From assembly GCA_015501585.1 (NCBI GenBank), contig JADNRY010000212.1, positions 1 to 64,000 of the forward strand: a stretch of DNA of 64,000 nt. Reading direction: 5' to 3'. Positions 9,579-21,063 of this stretch are shown here, one piece after another (position 1 is the first letter of the stretch; every line of letters starts with the position of its first letter). A program made the position numbers and the translations under genes. This DNA is from Rhodocollybia butyracea. Lineage: Eukaryota > Basidiomycota > Agaricomycetes > Agaricales > Omphalotaceae. The notes under the pieces are model-generated. The model was not told the origin of the DNA. It saw only the letters and a list, made by a program, of their open reading frames with translations, and made no database searches.

Positions 9579-10359
9579 TCAATCCCAAGCTGGGCTCAGC
9601 TGGTTTTGGTGAACAAACTCGAACACCGTCTCCCAGTTCCGGCATATATGCGTCTGCCCTATCCCGTCTGTCCCTTTCAGAGTCCCATTAACATCAACAT
9701 CTAAAGCGTCAAGCGTGGTATCCGATGCGCACAATACCGCCTATCAGCAATTTTAGTGATCCCAGTAGTGTTAGAATTGAAACAGAAATCACCTGTCTAA
9801 GGAAGTTTAAACAGTGCTCTGTATGATCAGATATCTCGTTCATGAGGATTGTGTTGCGAAGGATCTGGAGACAATGCATCTGATGAAACATGCTGATACC
9901 AAACGGACGCCCTACGACGAATATCCATTCAAGCACAACCAAGTCTTCCGGAAAGATAAGGCGCACCTTTGGGACCGAGCTTAACAAATCCGTTGCCCTT
10001 GGGAAATACATCCATCGCGCGCCACTGCGCCCAGGACTCGAAACCTGCGAGAGAGAATGGCTCCGAGGTCTCGAATGTTAGCGCAACAGGAGGAACATGA
10101 AGAGGCAGCATGACGGGGTAGTCGTTTCCTTCGTAGCCTACTGCCATTAGAGATTTGAATTTCTTAGTAGAACAATAACTTGCGTACTGTGACTACCCAT
10201 ATTCTCAGAGGTTTCCCGAAGAAGTTTGAAAGCGACGAGAAGGTTCATGATGCAGCTTGCAAACAAAGAGAAAATCAAAGCGATGACAATGGTCCTGGGG
10301 AGGGCCCAGTATTTTCGAGTCATGATGGACAGAAAAGGCTCAGAGATGTAGAATGACAA
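9579..10359 (-). CDS. UstYa/DUF3328-family oxidase-like membrane protein
   Basis: Exons 10359-10188, 10140-9967, 9911-9793 and 9740-9579 sum to 627 nt (208 aa) through three 47-55 nt introns in consistent phase. The N-terminus is a short cytosolic part followed by one membrane helix (TIVIALIFSLFASCIMNLLVA). The lumenal part has the family hallmarks: GNGFVKLGPKG, then SMFHQMHCLQILR (first HxxHC), then DHTEHCLNFLRQ (second HxxHC), and the conserved end with ICRNWETVFEFVHQNQ. UstYa-type proteins catalyse oxidative cyclisation of Kex2-released peptides in ustiloxin, phomopsin and asperipin pathways, with the two HxxHC motifs essential. It is transcribed in the same direction as the repeat precursor and is its nearest recognisable neighbour on that side. 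An in-frame second Met lies at 10323. No frame damage is seen. Substrate assignment to the neighbouring precursor is an inference from context. Confidence 0.87.
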
Positions 10360-10700
10360 GAGGGTGCAGGGTGGGGTGAGTGCAGGGTTTAATTATGGAA
10401 GCTTATGGAAGAAGCAAAGATCGGAGGTTTAGATACGTGGGTTCGCCTTAACTAAGCATTCACCCAAACTCCACCTCGGTAATATTATTGGCTTCTATCA
10501 TTCGACTACTTGGAAATCGTTCGATTTATGCTCCCAAAGAACCTCGGAGGACGACTCAAGCTATCGTCGGTCTTAAACTGAAGCAACGGCAGTGCCCAAA
10601 GAGGATTATTCAAGGTCCGGTGTTGATTTCAGAGTAGCTAAAGAATATCTACGCCGATATGATTGAACTATATACGGAACGTAACAGGGGAGGATGAATA

Positions 10701-11717
10701 TTAGAATTGCTGCTGTGTTTCGTCATAGTATTCAACGAAGTTCTTGCAAGTCAATCGCTGCACAAACGGATCGAAAGAGACACTCAATAAGGAGACACTT
10801 AATACAGAAAGATGGCACAACTTACACAAAGGGGGATCCGAAAACACCGTTTCAAACTCTAACCAGCATCCGCTATCCTCCACCGCATCTGCAGAACAAG
10901 CAATTTCGACGTTTGTCTCTTTCTTGCCCCACATCCAAACCTCGGCGTCGGATCCCTCAGCTGCCAACCCGTATCGTACGATCTCAGATAATCTTCTGTA
11001 AAGTTGAGTGTTCCCAAAAGATTGAGACGCTGCGGACGGGTGTCCCAAGTGATTCCGGACTTTGGGAGGGCGGTGACGTTCCATACTTCGAGCGCAGAGA
11101 TGTTACCAGTAGATACGTAGGAAGTCTTACCGCCAGCGGCAAGGGCGGATGCATTGCTTACAACGGCTTCAATGTAACAGGATGCCGTAGGAGAAAGGTT
11201 GGTCACCCAGTGGAAGAAAGTAGAATCCTAGACTCAAAAAAACAGTCAAGATGAGCACGAACATGCATGAGGAATGGCGTACGGTACCACTAATGACAAC
11301 ATGACTTCCTGGAGTTTTTACCCTACTAGGTTCGTTCGAGTTAACGTTGACAATCCGACCTGAAAACCACATCTTTGGAGCTTAAAACCGATATAAATAT
11401 GACCGGGTGTATCAGAAAATGAAAGCGCACGAACATTTCTTCGACGCCAACAATATATCTGCTTGATCTTTGTTGGGATACGGTGTAAGAATTGTGAGGC
11501 CGTTAAGCGTTCTGGGAAACATGTTCGTCATGAAAGATAATCCGAGAAGGCAAAATGAGACTGAGATCGCCAGGATCGAGAGGATGGCTGAAAGTATGGA
11601 TACGGTCCTGGCATGTCTTGGCTGGGAGACAGTAGGCAATGGCTGCCAATCTTCCCTGGCGTCTTCGGATATGAGGGGGATATAGTCATCGATGGATGAG
11701 GTTTTCGAGCGGCGCAT
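10701..11717 (-). CDS. Type II membrane protein of unknown function next to the UstYa gene, possible frameshift
   Basis: Start at 11717. The first exon encodes an acidic, Ser-rich cytosolic tail, then one membrane helix (ILSAILSILAISVSFCLLGL) and the start of an extracellular domain. Downstream minus-strand segments around 11372-11286 (GRIVNVNSNEPSRVKTPGS) and 11235-10980 (FHWVTNLSPTASCYIEAVV, then LEVWNVTALPKSGITWD) read as a beta-rich domain with many N-glycosylation sites. Near 10970-10985 the frame changes: upstream reads LLGTLNFTEDYL, downstream reads AEGSDAEVWMWGKK and CWLEFETVFSDPP, and no intron of normal size fits between. Either a 1-nt frameshift or an assembly error lies there. Its topology resembles UstYa-type proteins but it lacks HxxHC. 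I do not recognise the family with certainty. It could belong to the peptide cluster or be independent. Confidence 0.5.
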
Positions 11718-12226
11718 CCTCAGAGTTGCTCAGACCTTAGCAGATGGAAGGGCGACGGGACCTCGAAAGAAAGCTGGCAATTGTGGATAACGAACTGGTT
11801 AGAGTTTACGCGGCCGGCGTAGGCTATAGTAGGCTATAGTCTTCTTTCTGATCTGGATGTTTGGAGAAGGGGAAGTAAAAGGATGTAAAAGGATGTAATC
11901 CACCGATTGGTAATAAGCCCATCTGCGAAGTTGCTCACCTTCGAGAATCAAGGGTCGTAATTTTCGAGAATATCTCGCAACCAGGTACCGAGCAAGTACT
12001 ACAGCTTCACCTTATTTCCACCTACTTACTTACACGAGCCAACACGGCAAGCTGGTGTAAACGGTTTGTATTCATTTTCGGTTAAGATGCTGTCAGATGC
12101 TGTTTATACAATTACTGTATGATATCGCCGGGTTATGGAGCGTTGTTTTTTTTGAGAAGATGGCTTATCAAAATGGTGATGCCAGCAAAGCGCGGACGCG
12201 AAGAATTCGTTTACATGGCGGTTCTG
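11718..12226. other. Intergenic
   Basis: 5' flank of the membrane-protein gene. A short AGGCTATAGT direct repeat (11821-11840) and GTAAAAGGAT repeat (11876-11896) are the only visible structure. Confidence 0.35.
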
Positions 12227-13257
12227 TTACGCGCTACCGGGTGAGGAGTACTGGAGTACCAACGCTTGATCTGGAGGAGAATTTGGTGTGGAGGAAGAGC
12301 TTGCGGCGGCACTTACAGATGTCGAATCGTAGAGGAACCAAGAATGGCTAGTTCGTCCGAGAAAAAGACATAGCCATGCATCTGTGCCAGCGGAGAAATC
12401 GACACGGCCATGCTCATCCATGCTCCGAGAGCATCACAAGTGTTTGGAGTCGATAAATCCGACGAAATTAATCGTTGATAGTTTTTGCTAAGGGGAGACC
12501 AATGATCTGATCAATCTCGAGAACCATCACGTCAAGCACTGGCCCCGGTAGCTGACTGGTGGGTTTGATCTGGGTATCGGACATTGCTAAGCTGTATCCA
12601 AATCTACCTAAGGCAGCAAGTTTTCGATTTTGGGGTGCAGCCAGGAAAGAGAACGGATGAAGGAGGAGAAGACGATGTCGGTGGCAGTGGAGGCTCCTGA
12701 GTGGACGGAGTATTTACGGGAAGGGCAAAGGAGTGGCGCGGATGCGCTCATAGCCCCAGTCAAACTTACCGTACTATCGATATTGCGTTCAAAATGGAAG
12801 AACCTCATGACTCCAACGATTCATGGCGGGGAGAGAACACCGTTCCGAGATATCTCTCAACCTTAGAACGCAGTCTCGGCAAACTCTCCTTCCTAATCCG
12901 TATCCAATCTTCACTTTGCCGTTCCATGCGTTTCCAGCTACCGAAGACAAGGACAACGGTTATCACGAATGATCGAGGTCCTTCAGATCTCTCCTTTTCA
13001 TCCAAGTTCGCCAGGTATTCCAAGTTCGCCAGGTATATCATCTCCGGGAGGTACGACGTGCCAGAGGCGGTTGAAGCTTTGAGAAGCGGACATATTGAAT
13101 AGACCAAGTAATTCGACTCTGGTATTGAGGTAAACACTCGAGAGGAGGTGTCAGACATGGCCAAATCAGGTTTACAATACAGTTCATGCAAAAACTGAAG
13201 TACTGATGCCGAGACCGATATCGTGAAATCGAAGAAACGAGACGCATGTAGATTCAT
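12227..13257 (-). CDS. Hypothetical protein, unrecognised, low confidence
   Basis: The longest open frame here is minus 13257-12805 (150 codons), immediately overlapped by a second open frame 12808-12608 in another phase (ATGA overlap). A short frame at 12582-12463 (starting MSDTQIKPTSQLPG) and a Ser-rich frame at 12421-12227 follow. The first contains a charged helical stretch (DEKERSEGP to RIRKESLPRLRSKV). No family was recognised and splicing could not be resolved. It may be one damaged multi-exon gene or chance frames. Confidence 0.25.
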
Positions 13258-13432
13258 GTAGGGTACAACTAGAGCTGGAATCGTCGACTAGGAAAAGATA
13301 TATAGAATCATGGTGCGTGAAAGCGATAGGCAACCAAAGTTTTGAGGGCTTAGCGCTTAGGAGGTGTCTATAAGCATCGTAGGAGACTGCGTTTTTCCCC
13401 GTACAATCCCCATCCACAACTACAAGTCGCAA

Positions 13433-14054
13433 TACTAAGTGTAAATGGTAACATTTTTTATACTCCTTCAGAGTTAATTCAGATAATAGGAGTGACTGTT
13501 AAAACTCGTTCTTGAGTCAAAATTCAGGATTCGTCGGTACTACAAATACACGGAGAGCATAGATAGTCATTCACCTATTCTGCAGATCACAGTTCCCTTT
13601 AATTATCGCTAGTACGTCTTCCAAAGGACATTTGGAATAGCTCAGAATCGATATTGGAGAGGTCATGTCGCGGTACTCATTTTCAATGAGTATGAGTAGG
13701 TTCAAGTTGCAACGCGTTCGTGGTCATGGTGCAGGCGGCAAGATTCCCACGTGGCGTGCTTCCTTGAACATGCCGGCGTGCCGATCTCACTCAGTCGCGA
13801 CAAAGGAAGCAGAATACTGCATAATGCTCACGCTGCACTCCCGCCTAAAATGCTTAAGGTAGTTAATGGTTAAAAGCAAAGAGCCTTAGAGTGGGCTGCG
13901 CTGGTTCTGTAGAGCTTCAAGGCTCCTGACTCTCTCGAGTTCGCTGCTTGTATTCCCGATTCCCGAATCATGGACACATACTATTCAACTCATCAGTACA
14001 AGACCGTATAAACTGCCCGACGATGGAACCCTTGACTTCACACAAGAGAGGTGC
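13433..14054. other. Intergenic
   Basis: No convincing gene. One plus-strand frame (13665-13862) is short and without context. Confidence 0.35.
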
Positions 14055-14414
14055 TCATTGCTCAAGGCAACCCCCAACAGAAGCCTGTAGCTGTATCACG
14101 TTGAGGGTTAGTTGCAATAAAATGAAATTCTCGAGTAAATATGTACGTACCGGGGGATCCGCAGGCTCAAAATTTCCAGAGCAGCACCAGGGGCCGACGC
14201 CGTTGGCTACAGCCCCCTCGCAAACAAATGAGAGTACAACCTACACAGGGTCAGCACAGAATATCAACCAGAAAAGATATATTAGATACGAAGGTAGTGC
14301 TCTGGCAGGAGAAGAGCTGTCCAGCACCTATACCGGAACGAAATCACATGAGGAAGCATAAGTGGCCCCAATGGCGGCAGCAAAGAGGGAGGCAAGAGCA
14401 AAGGGAAAATGCAT
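14055..14414 (-). pseudogene. Broken paralog of a small cysteine-rich secreted protein
   Basis: Minus-strand ATG at 14414 opens a signal peptide (MHFPFALASLFAAAIGATYA) aligning with that of the intact gene at 15393-15768. The second exon (CEGAVANGVGPWCCSG) and terminal exon (ASVGGCLEQ, stop at 14057-14055) also align. In exon 1, between the first and second conserved cysteines, the broken copy is 4 nt shorter, so the frame meets TAG a few codons after the first cysteine. Splice sites look intact, so the loss is probably recent. The pair lies 1.3 kb apart in the same orientation, a tandem duplication. Confidence 0.65.
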
Positions 14415-15392
14415 TGTACTTTTCTCGGAGTCAACTCGGAGTGAGTGGCTCCAATGCTACATTCAGTGGCTTATATACAGGAGGTTACTGAATCGGCATC
14501 CAGCGTCGTGCTCTGCAGACCCAAGTAGTTAAACTTGCAGAGAAGACCCAAAGACCTGGGTTGACAAAACTGGGACAGGCGACTTGAGAACCTGAACAAG
14601 GCCCGCTGACTGTGGAATCGTGGATGGGACGGTGTTCTTTATAGTCCATAAGGAGATGCTGATGTTAAATTTAACACGCTTGGCCCTTCGATATGTATCC
14701 TGATAGATAGATCGATTGAGTTGTGCTGCCGCAAGGTCAAGGTACGGTAGGTACCTTGTACCTTCGCGATTAAATCAACGACCTCCCAAGTTAATTGAGT
14801 CAAGATGCCAATCCTTGCCCTTGTCTCAGGATAGCGGCATGTGCTAGAGCATGTTAAAAGCCACTGCAAAACTCTAAATCAGTTATCTCGATCTGGGTTG
14901 AGATCATTTCCCCGTCCTCGGTGGTTGACAGCGATACAAAATACGATCATACAAATTATATTGGCGAACTCAGCGTTCAGCGCTTCAGCTGTGATCCAGA
15001 TATCACCTAGAAGAAGGGTCAGTACGGGCCTTCCTCGCGGCGGGGGGAGAGAGACCTGAACATCTTGAACTCAAGGCCAGCGCCTGCCACGGTGGGGAAA
15101 CTTTCTCAACATTAGGTATGCCCTCGCTCTTTCCCTCGCTGACATGGTGGGGATTTCGAAGGCCGATGAGCCAATTCTTTTGAGATAAGTCAGACTTCTT
15201 GACCTACACTCCGTGCCCGCATGGGTTTGTGATCGTAGTCGTCAAAGCAGTGGGTGTGGCGGAAGTCCACCTTCCGACCTATTCCGAGTTTGCTTATCAA
15301 AAACATCTTTATAACCTACTAAAAAAAGACCACAAATGACCATACAATACAATCTCTCATTTCCAACTTTCCTGTCGGATGATAAGTAGAGG
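14415..15392. other. Intergenic between the paralogs
   Basis: Promoter side of the broken copy and 3' side of the intact one. No gene recognised. Confidence 0.4.
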
Positions 15393-15768
15393 CTAAGCTT
15401 CAAAGCAACCCCCAACGGCACTTGGTTCCTATATCATGTTGAACTTTAATTCCAATAAAATGAAATAAACAGGAATATGTATACGTACACCGTCTTCCGC
15501 TGGGAAGAATTCTCCTGAGCAACACCAGGGGCCGACGCTGTTTGCTATGGCTCCGTTGCAAACATCCGAGAATACAACCTATTTGAGATCAACGTAAAAA
15601 TTCCATCCCGCAAAAAAAGGAAAGGCCTACGAAGTCAACGCTTGCGCAGGAGTAGAGTACTCCAAGACCTGTTCCGGTCATACCGTTGAATGCAAAGTCA
15701 CAGCTGGTGGCATAAGTCGAGCCAATGGTAGCAGCGAAGAGGGATACAAAAGCAAAGGCAAAACGCAT
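15393..15768 (-). CDS. Small cysteine-rich secreted protein (effector-like), 87 aa
   Basis: Exons 15768-15631, 15578-15489 and 15428-15393 join in phase 0 through 52- and 60-nt GT-AG introns to 264 nt. Residues 1-20 are a signal peptide (MRFAFAFVSLFAATIGSTYA). The mature part of about 67 residues has six cysteines in the order C, C, C, CC, C; the third to fifth lie in VCNGAIANSVGPWCCSG and the last in VGGCFEA. No known domain was recognised. The count and spacing do not fit an eight-cysteine hydrophobin. Small size, export and disulphide potential are typical of fungal effectors or surface proteins, which is inference only. A frame-shifted tandem copy sits at 14055-14414. Confidence 0.72.
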
Positions 15769-17822
15769 AGTGTGATTGAGCTGCAGTGGCTGGTTCTTAG
15801 AGTGGGTGGCTCTAATGCTACATTCAAGTATTTTGAACGGCTTATATACAAAATCGCAAGGCGAGTATGCTAAATCGGCATCCAGCCCACACTGTGGAGA
15901 CCAGGCTCACAGACAGGACCCAAAGACATGGGTTGACAGGGAACTGTCCTTTGTTGACAAGACTTAGACAGGCAATAACTTAAACAAACTTGAAGCCTCG
16001 TAATTAGAGGGTCTGATGCGCTAATGCTAACGCTGATTTTGAAAGTTCTTGCCGCTTCGAAATGTATCCTGTGACTCCGGCCAAGGTGCCTTGCCAAGAT
16101 CCGAGTCGCGTTCGGAATTGGTTCGGAACCAGGATCGCCTTCGAGTCATTGGGTTTCTTTTTCGTTAATGTAAGTTCTCATTATCTACTGAAGAAATGTC
16201 GATACTTCCTTAGAAACAGCCCTGGAAATACTTGACTCTGGCCAACACGATCAAAGCACGATTGCCTTCTGCAAAAGTGATCGCCGAACTGCCGATTGTG
16301 TACACCGTACACGGCATTCATCTAAATTTTCGAGATCAGCTCTCCGCCGCAATGCCGCCTTCGCATCTTTTCTATAGTACAAGAGCTTGCACCTGTCGAC
16401 TTACATTCACCTTACTCATGGGCCTGGCGGCAACTGTGAACAGATCCCTCACGACTTTGATAGGGAACAAACCTAACAATGTCAGAGAGATCGCGGTAAG
16501 CCTGACTTGAGGTAACTGCTTTGGGTTGGAATGGAAGTTCGAATGAACGCATGCTATCCGGTGCTACATTATTAGGCACATCTTGGACACGTCGTTCCTG
16601 GAGAGTCAGCCGATGAGAGAGTACGCTGGAATTAGGGTTCTTCGGCGAATCTATGGGAAGCAAAGTGAGGCAGTCGAGTTCAGGGTCCCAGTCAACTTCG
16701 AGTTGAAGTTAACATGCAGCGGAGCCAGCGCTAAATGCACACAGAGACTTTTGCCAACCTGAGTAGTAGAAAGTCATGGTCAGAACTTTATCGCCGAAAT
16801 TACCCACAAGGCAAGCTTTAATGTAATCAACAAGTAATATCAGTGGTGGCAAACTCTTGGCAAAACTGAGGAATTATCTCTAGTCACGACGACAATTTTT
16901 ATTGCAGTCTTTGATACCACCGGGTTCGACCCAGGAGAACTGGCAGGATTAATCAACTGCAGGACAAATAGCGTGAGTGACAGCACCTCCTGAGTCCTTC
17001 GCCAGTCCGCAGCTTGAGCGCTCCCAGCTTACACTTAGCCTCTGTTTCTGCCTTACTGTTGAACAAAGTAGAGCTCCGGTTAACCAATCCAGCCATCCAT
17101 ATTCATTATCCACCAGATCCGATGGAGGACGAATATCAAATACAGCCTCGCCTCTCCTCGCTACCGTGACGGTTTAGGCTGATCCTGAAAAACTGGAATC
17201 TGGATGAGCATTGAGTACGAATCTAGGATCGCGTTAAAACAAGCTCGTAGGGTCCTGTGTATGTATCGGTACCGTATCGTATCGACTTCAGTTGCCCATG
17301 GACGGTCATCTCTTAGTCCGCTCAATGTGAAATGCTCTCTTTGGTGAATAAGGTTCTGTGCTCTCATACCCTATGCACTACGACTAGCCTCGATCTGCAG
17401 CCCATCTCCCCTACTCCGCTCCATAAATCACCCTGTCGTGGGGCCAGCTATGTATACTCAGGCTAAGGAGTATTAGCATGGGAGGAGTACGAATGCGGAT
17501 GAGAGTAGAGAGGATTTCGACTGGAGAATGCTAAGCCGACGCGACGGCTCGACTGCCAGGACTCGCGATTTGAATTCCTGTCTGGTTCTTGCTCAGGTCG
17601 AGGATTAAGTATCTACTGTACATAAGTAGTGCAGCAAGTGTCAATATAACCGAGTTGTTCCAAGAGAATGCTCATAAGAAGCAAAAATCATAACAAAGCA
17701 TGTGGTTGGGACGGCTTGGATGTGGTAAGTAGGTATGATGAGGCGTGATTTTTGCAGTAAGTACGAGGAAATAAAGGAATATAAGTTACTTGGATCAGAA
17801 AAGGTAGAAATTCCGTACAATT
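15769..17822. other. Intergenic, 2 kb without a supported gene
   Basis: Open frames at 16232-16510, 16977-17177 (plus) and 16663-16412, 17367-17161 (minus) have no recognisable motif and no splice continuity. A CGGGTTCGACCC motif at 16920-16931 resembles a tRNA B box but no tRNA fold surrounds it. Confidence 0.35.
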
Positions 17823-19430
17823 CTACTTGTTATTTTCATCATATTCTCCAGTCCGAGTAAATGTCTCAGTTACAGTCACCAAAGTCTTTCTGCCCTGTGC
17901 CAGAAAAACTTTGAAAGGTGTCAATAATAGTAAAAAAATCAAGACTGACCATGGAAGACAGTTCAAGATCAACGCCTTGACTGACGGTTGGTAACCTGAT
18001 TGAGTTCGAACCAATAGCGCCCCTTGAAGTTTGAGCAACATAGTGTCTACTATTTAGCCTATTCCGTGCAACATATCCATCAGTGTCAGATCATACATGA
18101 AGTTACGGACGTACATTGCCAACATGCTGTTCATATACACTGCAGTTTCGACATTTTTAGAGAATTCCGAGGCTTAGAGTTTGCTAAAACGTACATTTGC
18201 TGCTTGGTAGAACGCCCAGATAAAAATAAAAAGTCCCAGGGAGCGCAAGGAACTTGAAAAAGTCATACGTGAGCAAATGATAGACACTAACAAGCCCCAA
18301 GGAATGACATACCAAAATTAAAGTCACCGCAGCTGTGATTGTTGTTAATAGGCCACGGTTCACAGCGTTCACCATGAGCTTTTGCAGGAGAGAGTTTGTT
18401 TGGGTGGAGTGATACATGCTATCCACGCCACTGGAACATTCAGTTGTAATCTCACTGACAGATATAAATATGTATGTTTTACCTCGCGTTTCTTGGTCGT
18501 TTCCCTCTCAAGATAATAAATAGTGATATCGTGATGAGAAGGTCGCAAGCAAAGGTGGCGGGAAGTTGCAGGTTAAACAGGGTCTAAAGTAGATGGCAAA
18601 TAAGCGATGGAGCAAGGTATTGAAGGTAATGAGGTATAGAGGACCTTTGTCACCGGGAGAGCAGTCAACTCAATCCCCCCATGAGCTATTCCATAGGTAG
18701 CTCTACATTAAATATTACGTTGGGAGATGTAAAAGACAGAAATAATAAACTCACAGGAGTATACTTATACCTTAAAGGCTTTAAGTCAGATGTAAATACT
18801 CAAGGTTATGAAACGTACCGAGCCCAGCTGCAATACCCAAGACAGCCAATAGAAACTGGAAAAAAGAGTTATTTCGTGAACCGGGTTACAATTGCAGGTC
18901 ACAAACAATTGGAATAATGATCTTCAGTTTCCTATCGTTCACTAAGTATATAAACTTTAGTTCGGTGGTCTGAAGAGTTGAACGTTGAAATGCCACCGAC
19001 ATGTGTATACAACATAGGCAAAATACCTTCAACAGGTCAAAGATCAAAGATCAATTTTTGACATTCGGACAAAGAGAGCTTACATCTGAACTGTGACTTC
19101 GGAAAGATACTGCGGGACTATAAGCCAACGGGAAGGAAGGACTGACCACCGCTTACACTAGATAACTGTTGCGTCTAAAAATAAAACCGGATCAGAACAT
19201 GATTCGTCGGGAACAAGAATATCTATACAGGATAAGTCCTTGAGAGCGAAAAATTAGCTTGGCTCTGAAGATATGCAGGAAACTCATACCAAGTTATTGA
19301 CGCCAGATATGGGATTTCTCCAAAGTGATTGACCGCTGTAATATACGTATCCACACAAAGTAGAATGGTCTGCACACTTTCGAGAAATCTACAGTAATCG
19401 GATTAATCAGCGATAAGTGCGAGTTGAGCA
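17823..19430 (-). CDS. DUF6534-type multi-pass membrane protein, divergent, 5' end uncertain
   Basis: On the minus strand the characteristic order of this basidiomycete family is readable in pieces: about 19400-19310 encodes FLESVQTILLCVDTYITAV and HFGEIPYLASIT; about 18880-18830 encodes FLLAVLGIAAGLG; about 18600-18480 encodes QLPATFACDLLITISLFII followed by LRGKR; 18426-18300 encodes TQTNSLLQKLMVNAVNRGLL; then ALPGTFYFYLGV and, after an intron, VYMNSMLA. The final exon (18041-17823) is hydrophobic, not the usual charged tail. About 6-7 helices are expected. Function of the family is unknown. The first exons lie somewhere between 19430 and 20440 and were not resolved. Whether every exon is intact is unclear. 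A cleaner relative is at 23849-25449. Confidence 0.5.
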
Positions 19431-21063
19431 ATAGGTGGGGATGTGGTACATGAGTGCAGTTACCTGTGCCATGGGAGTTAAGTACATCGTGGATTTTTGA
19501 GAAAGAGTCTATTTCTGCTTACTATTGTCTTCAAAACCCAATGATCTTTGCGGTACCAGTGGAAGTAGAGCCAGGTCTGTAAGAGGCCCATTCCGTACAG
19601 CCTGGATCCAAATTAGCGTTAGAAAGAGCTGGAACGGGCGGGAACTAACACTGTTAGAAAAGAATAGGAGATCAACCAAGGACCAAGAGTCGATACGACA
19701 ATAGGGTTTGCCATCCTGTGTGCTAAAGCAACAGGCTTTCCCATCCAGTATATATATTGCCCACTTTTCCGTCTTTGGTCTGTCTTTCCCAGTCAAAAAA
19801 AAGGGAACATGTGTCCATCTTATTCGCGTCACCTGAACTGAATTCCAGCTGTCCATCTTGTGAACTGTTCCGGCCAGAGTACGCTGATTGACTGGAATGA
19901 TAATGAATCAATGATCCTCGATCCTCGAAAAAAAGATTGAATTTTGCCGCACTAATCATAGATTTAGCAGAGGTGATACTTTACGCTGGCCTTGTAAAGT
20001 TGTATACTGCCATGTCGTAGCTCACGAAAGCCTGTTAAATATCACTGCATCGAAGAGCAGCTACGTACCATATTTGTGTTCTGCTGATCCCAATTACCTT
20101 CACTCAAGTTGCAACAATGATATGGAATGAGCTCGAGGTCTAACTTAGATCAGCTGTAATCAATCATAGAGTGCTCGAGGCTCCGCCAATTGACATATGA
20201 TCTTAAATTCAGGTGAAAAGTCCCTGAGACCCTCTGGACATAACAGGTCATCATCCGAATAGAAAATTAGTCACACTGCAACTTGGCGAGGGGCGACCAA
20301 GCTATTTTTTATTTGGTTTCATACGAATGTGCGGTTTTTGGACGGAATGAGCACATACTTGAATAAACATGAGAGTGATCCACCCAGCAACGATGACTGT
20401 ACGACCACAAGTTCGCATAACAAGGACTACCCGCCAGTGAATAGTGGTGGGTGAGAAGGGGCTGCGCGATATCTAACGAGGAGGATTCGGTTGGATAAGT
20501 GGAGCTTAATTGTATTAGCGAAAAGGAAAAAAGGATGAAGAAGTAATCAATGGGTACTCACGGGGATGGATGAATTTTTTTTGGAAACTAGCAGGCACCG
20601 AAACAGCCCTTGGCGAAAAGGAACCCGAAAGAAGGGTGATATCACAAATTTATCAATTGCCGAAACCCCTTATCACAGGCGAGTTCACGTTTGAGCAGTA
20701 TCACTGTACCTGCCGGTAATTCAACCTACAAACACGAGAAGGAGAATGGGCGACGGAAATGACAAGGCTCGCAAGCTGAATTTTTGAAACTACTGACCGG
20801 GCAACCTTTGGTTTCCAAAGTGGCAAAGCCCGTATTATAATTATGTTAAGGATCGAAATATCGACATAGTATCATTTTCGGGTTCGAATGCTAATCGATT
20901 TGAAACGTATTATTTTCGTATAAGCATGACGTGGTTCAAAGAGAAGACTATAGAAATCAAAACATCGACCGACAGAAGGAGGAAGGAAGGAAGTAAATTA
21001 CATAAGGAATTTGATGATTGCCGCGCAAAATAATAGACGCCCATCAGCTTTCCGTCTGACTCC
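19431..21063. other. Probable 5' part of the membrane protein gene plus intergenic
   Basis: A minus segment near 20430-20340 encodes a hydrophobic run (VVLVMRTCGRTVIVAGWITL) that could be a first exon. Frames at 19959-19723 and 19856-19509 are unassigned. The remainder up to the F-box gene shows nothing recognisable. Confidence 0.3.

Noticed and set aside
9289..9645. 118-codon minus frame overlapping the last UstYa exon
   Set aside because: The UstYa C-terminus is read in another frame of the same strand, ending at 9579, and matches the family end. The rest of this frame is 3' flank.
16915..16940. tRNA B-box-like GGGTTCGACCC
   Set aside because: No acceptor stem, D-arm or anticodon arm can be folded around it on either strand.
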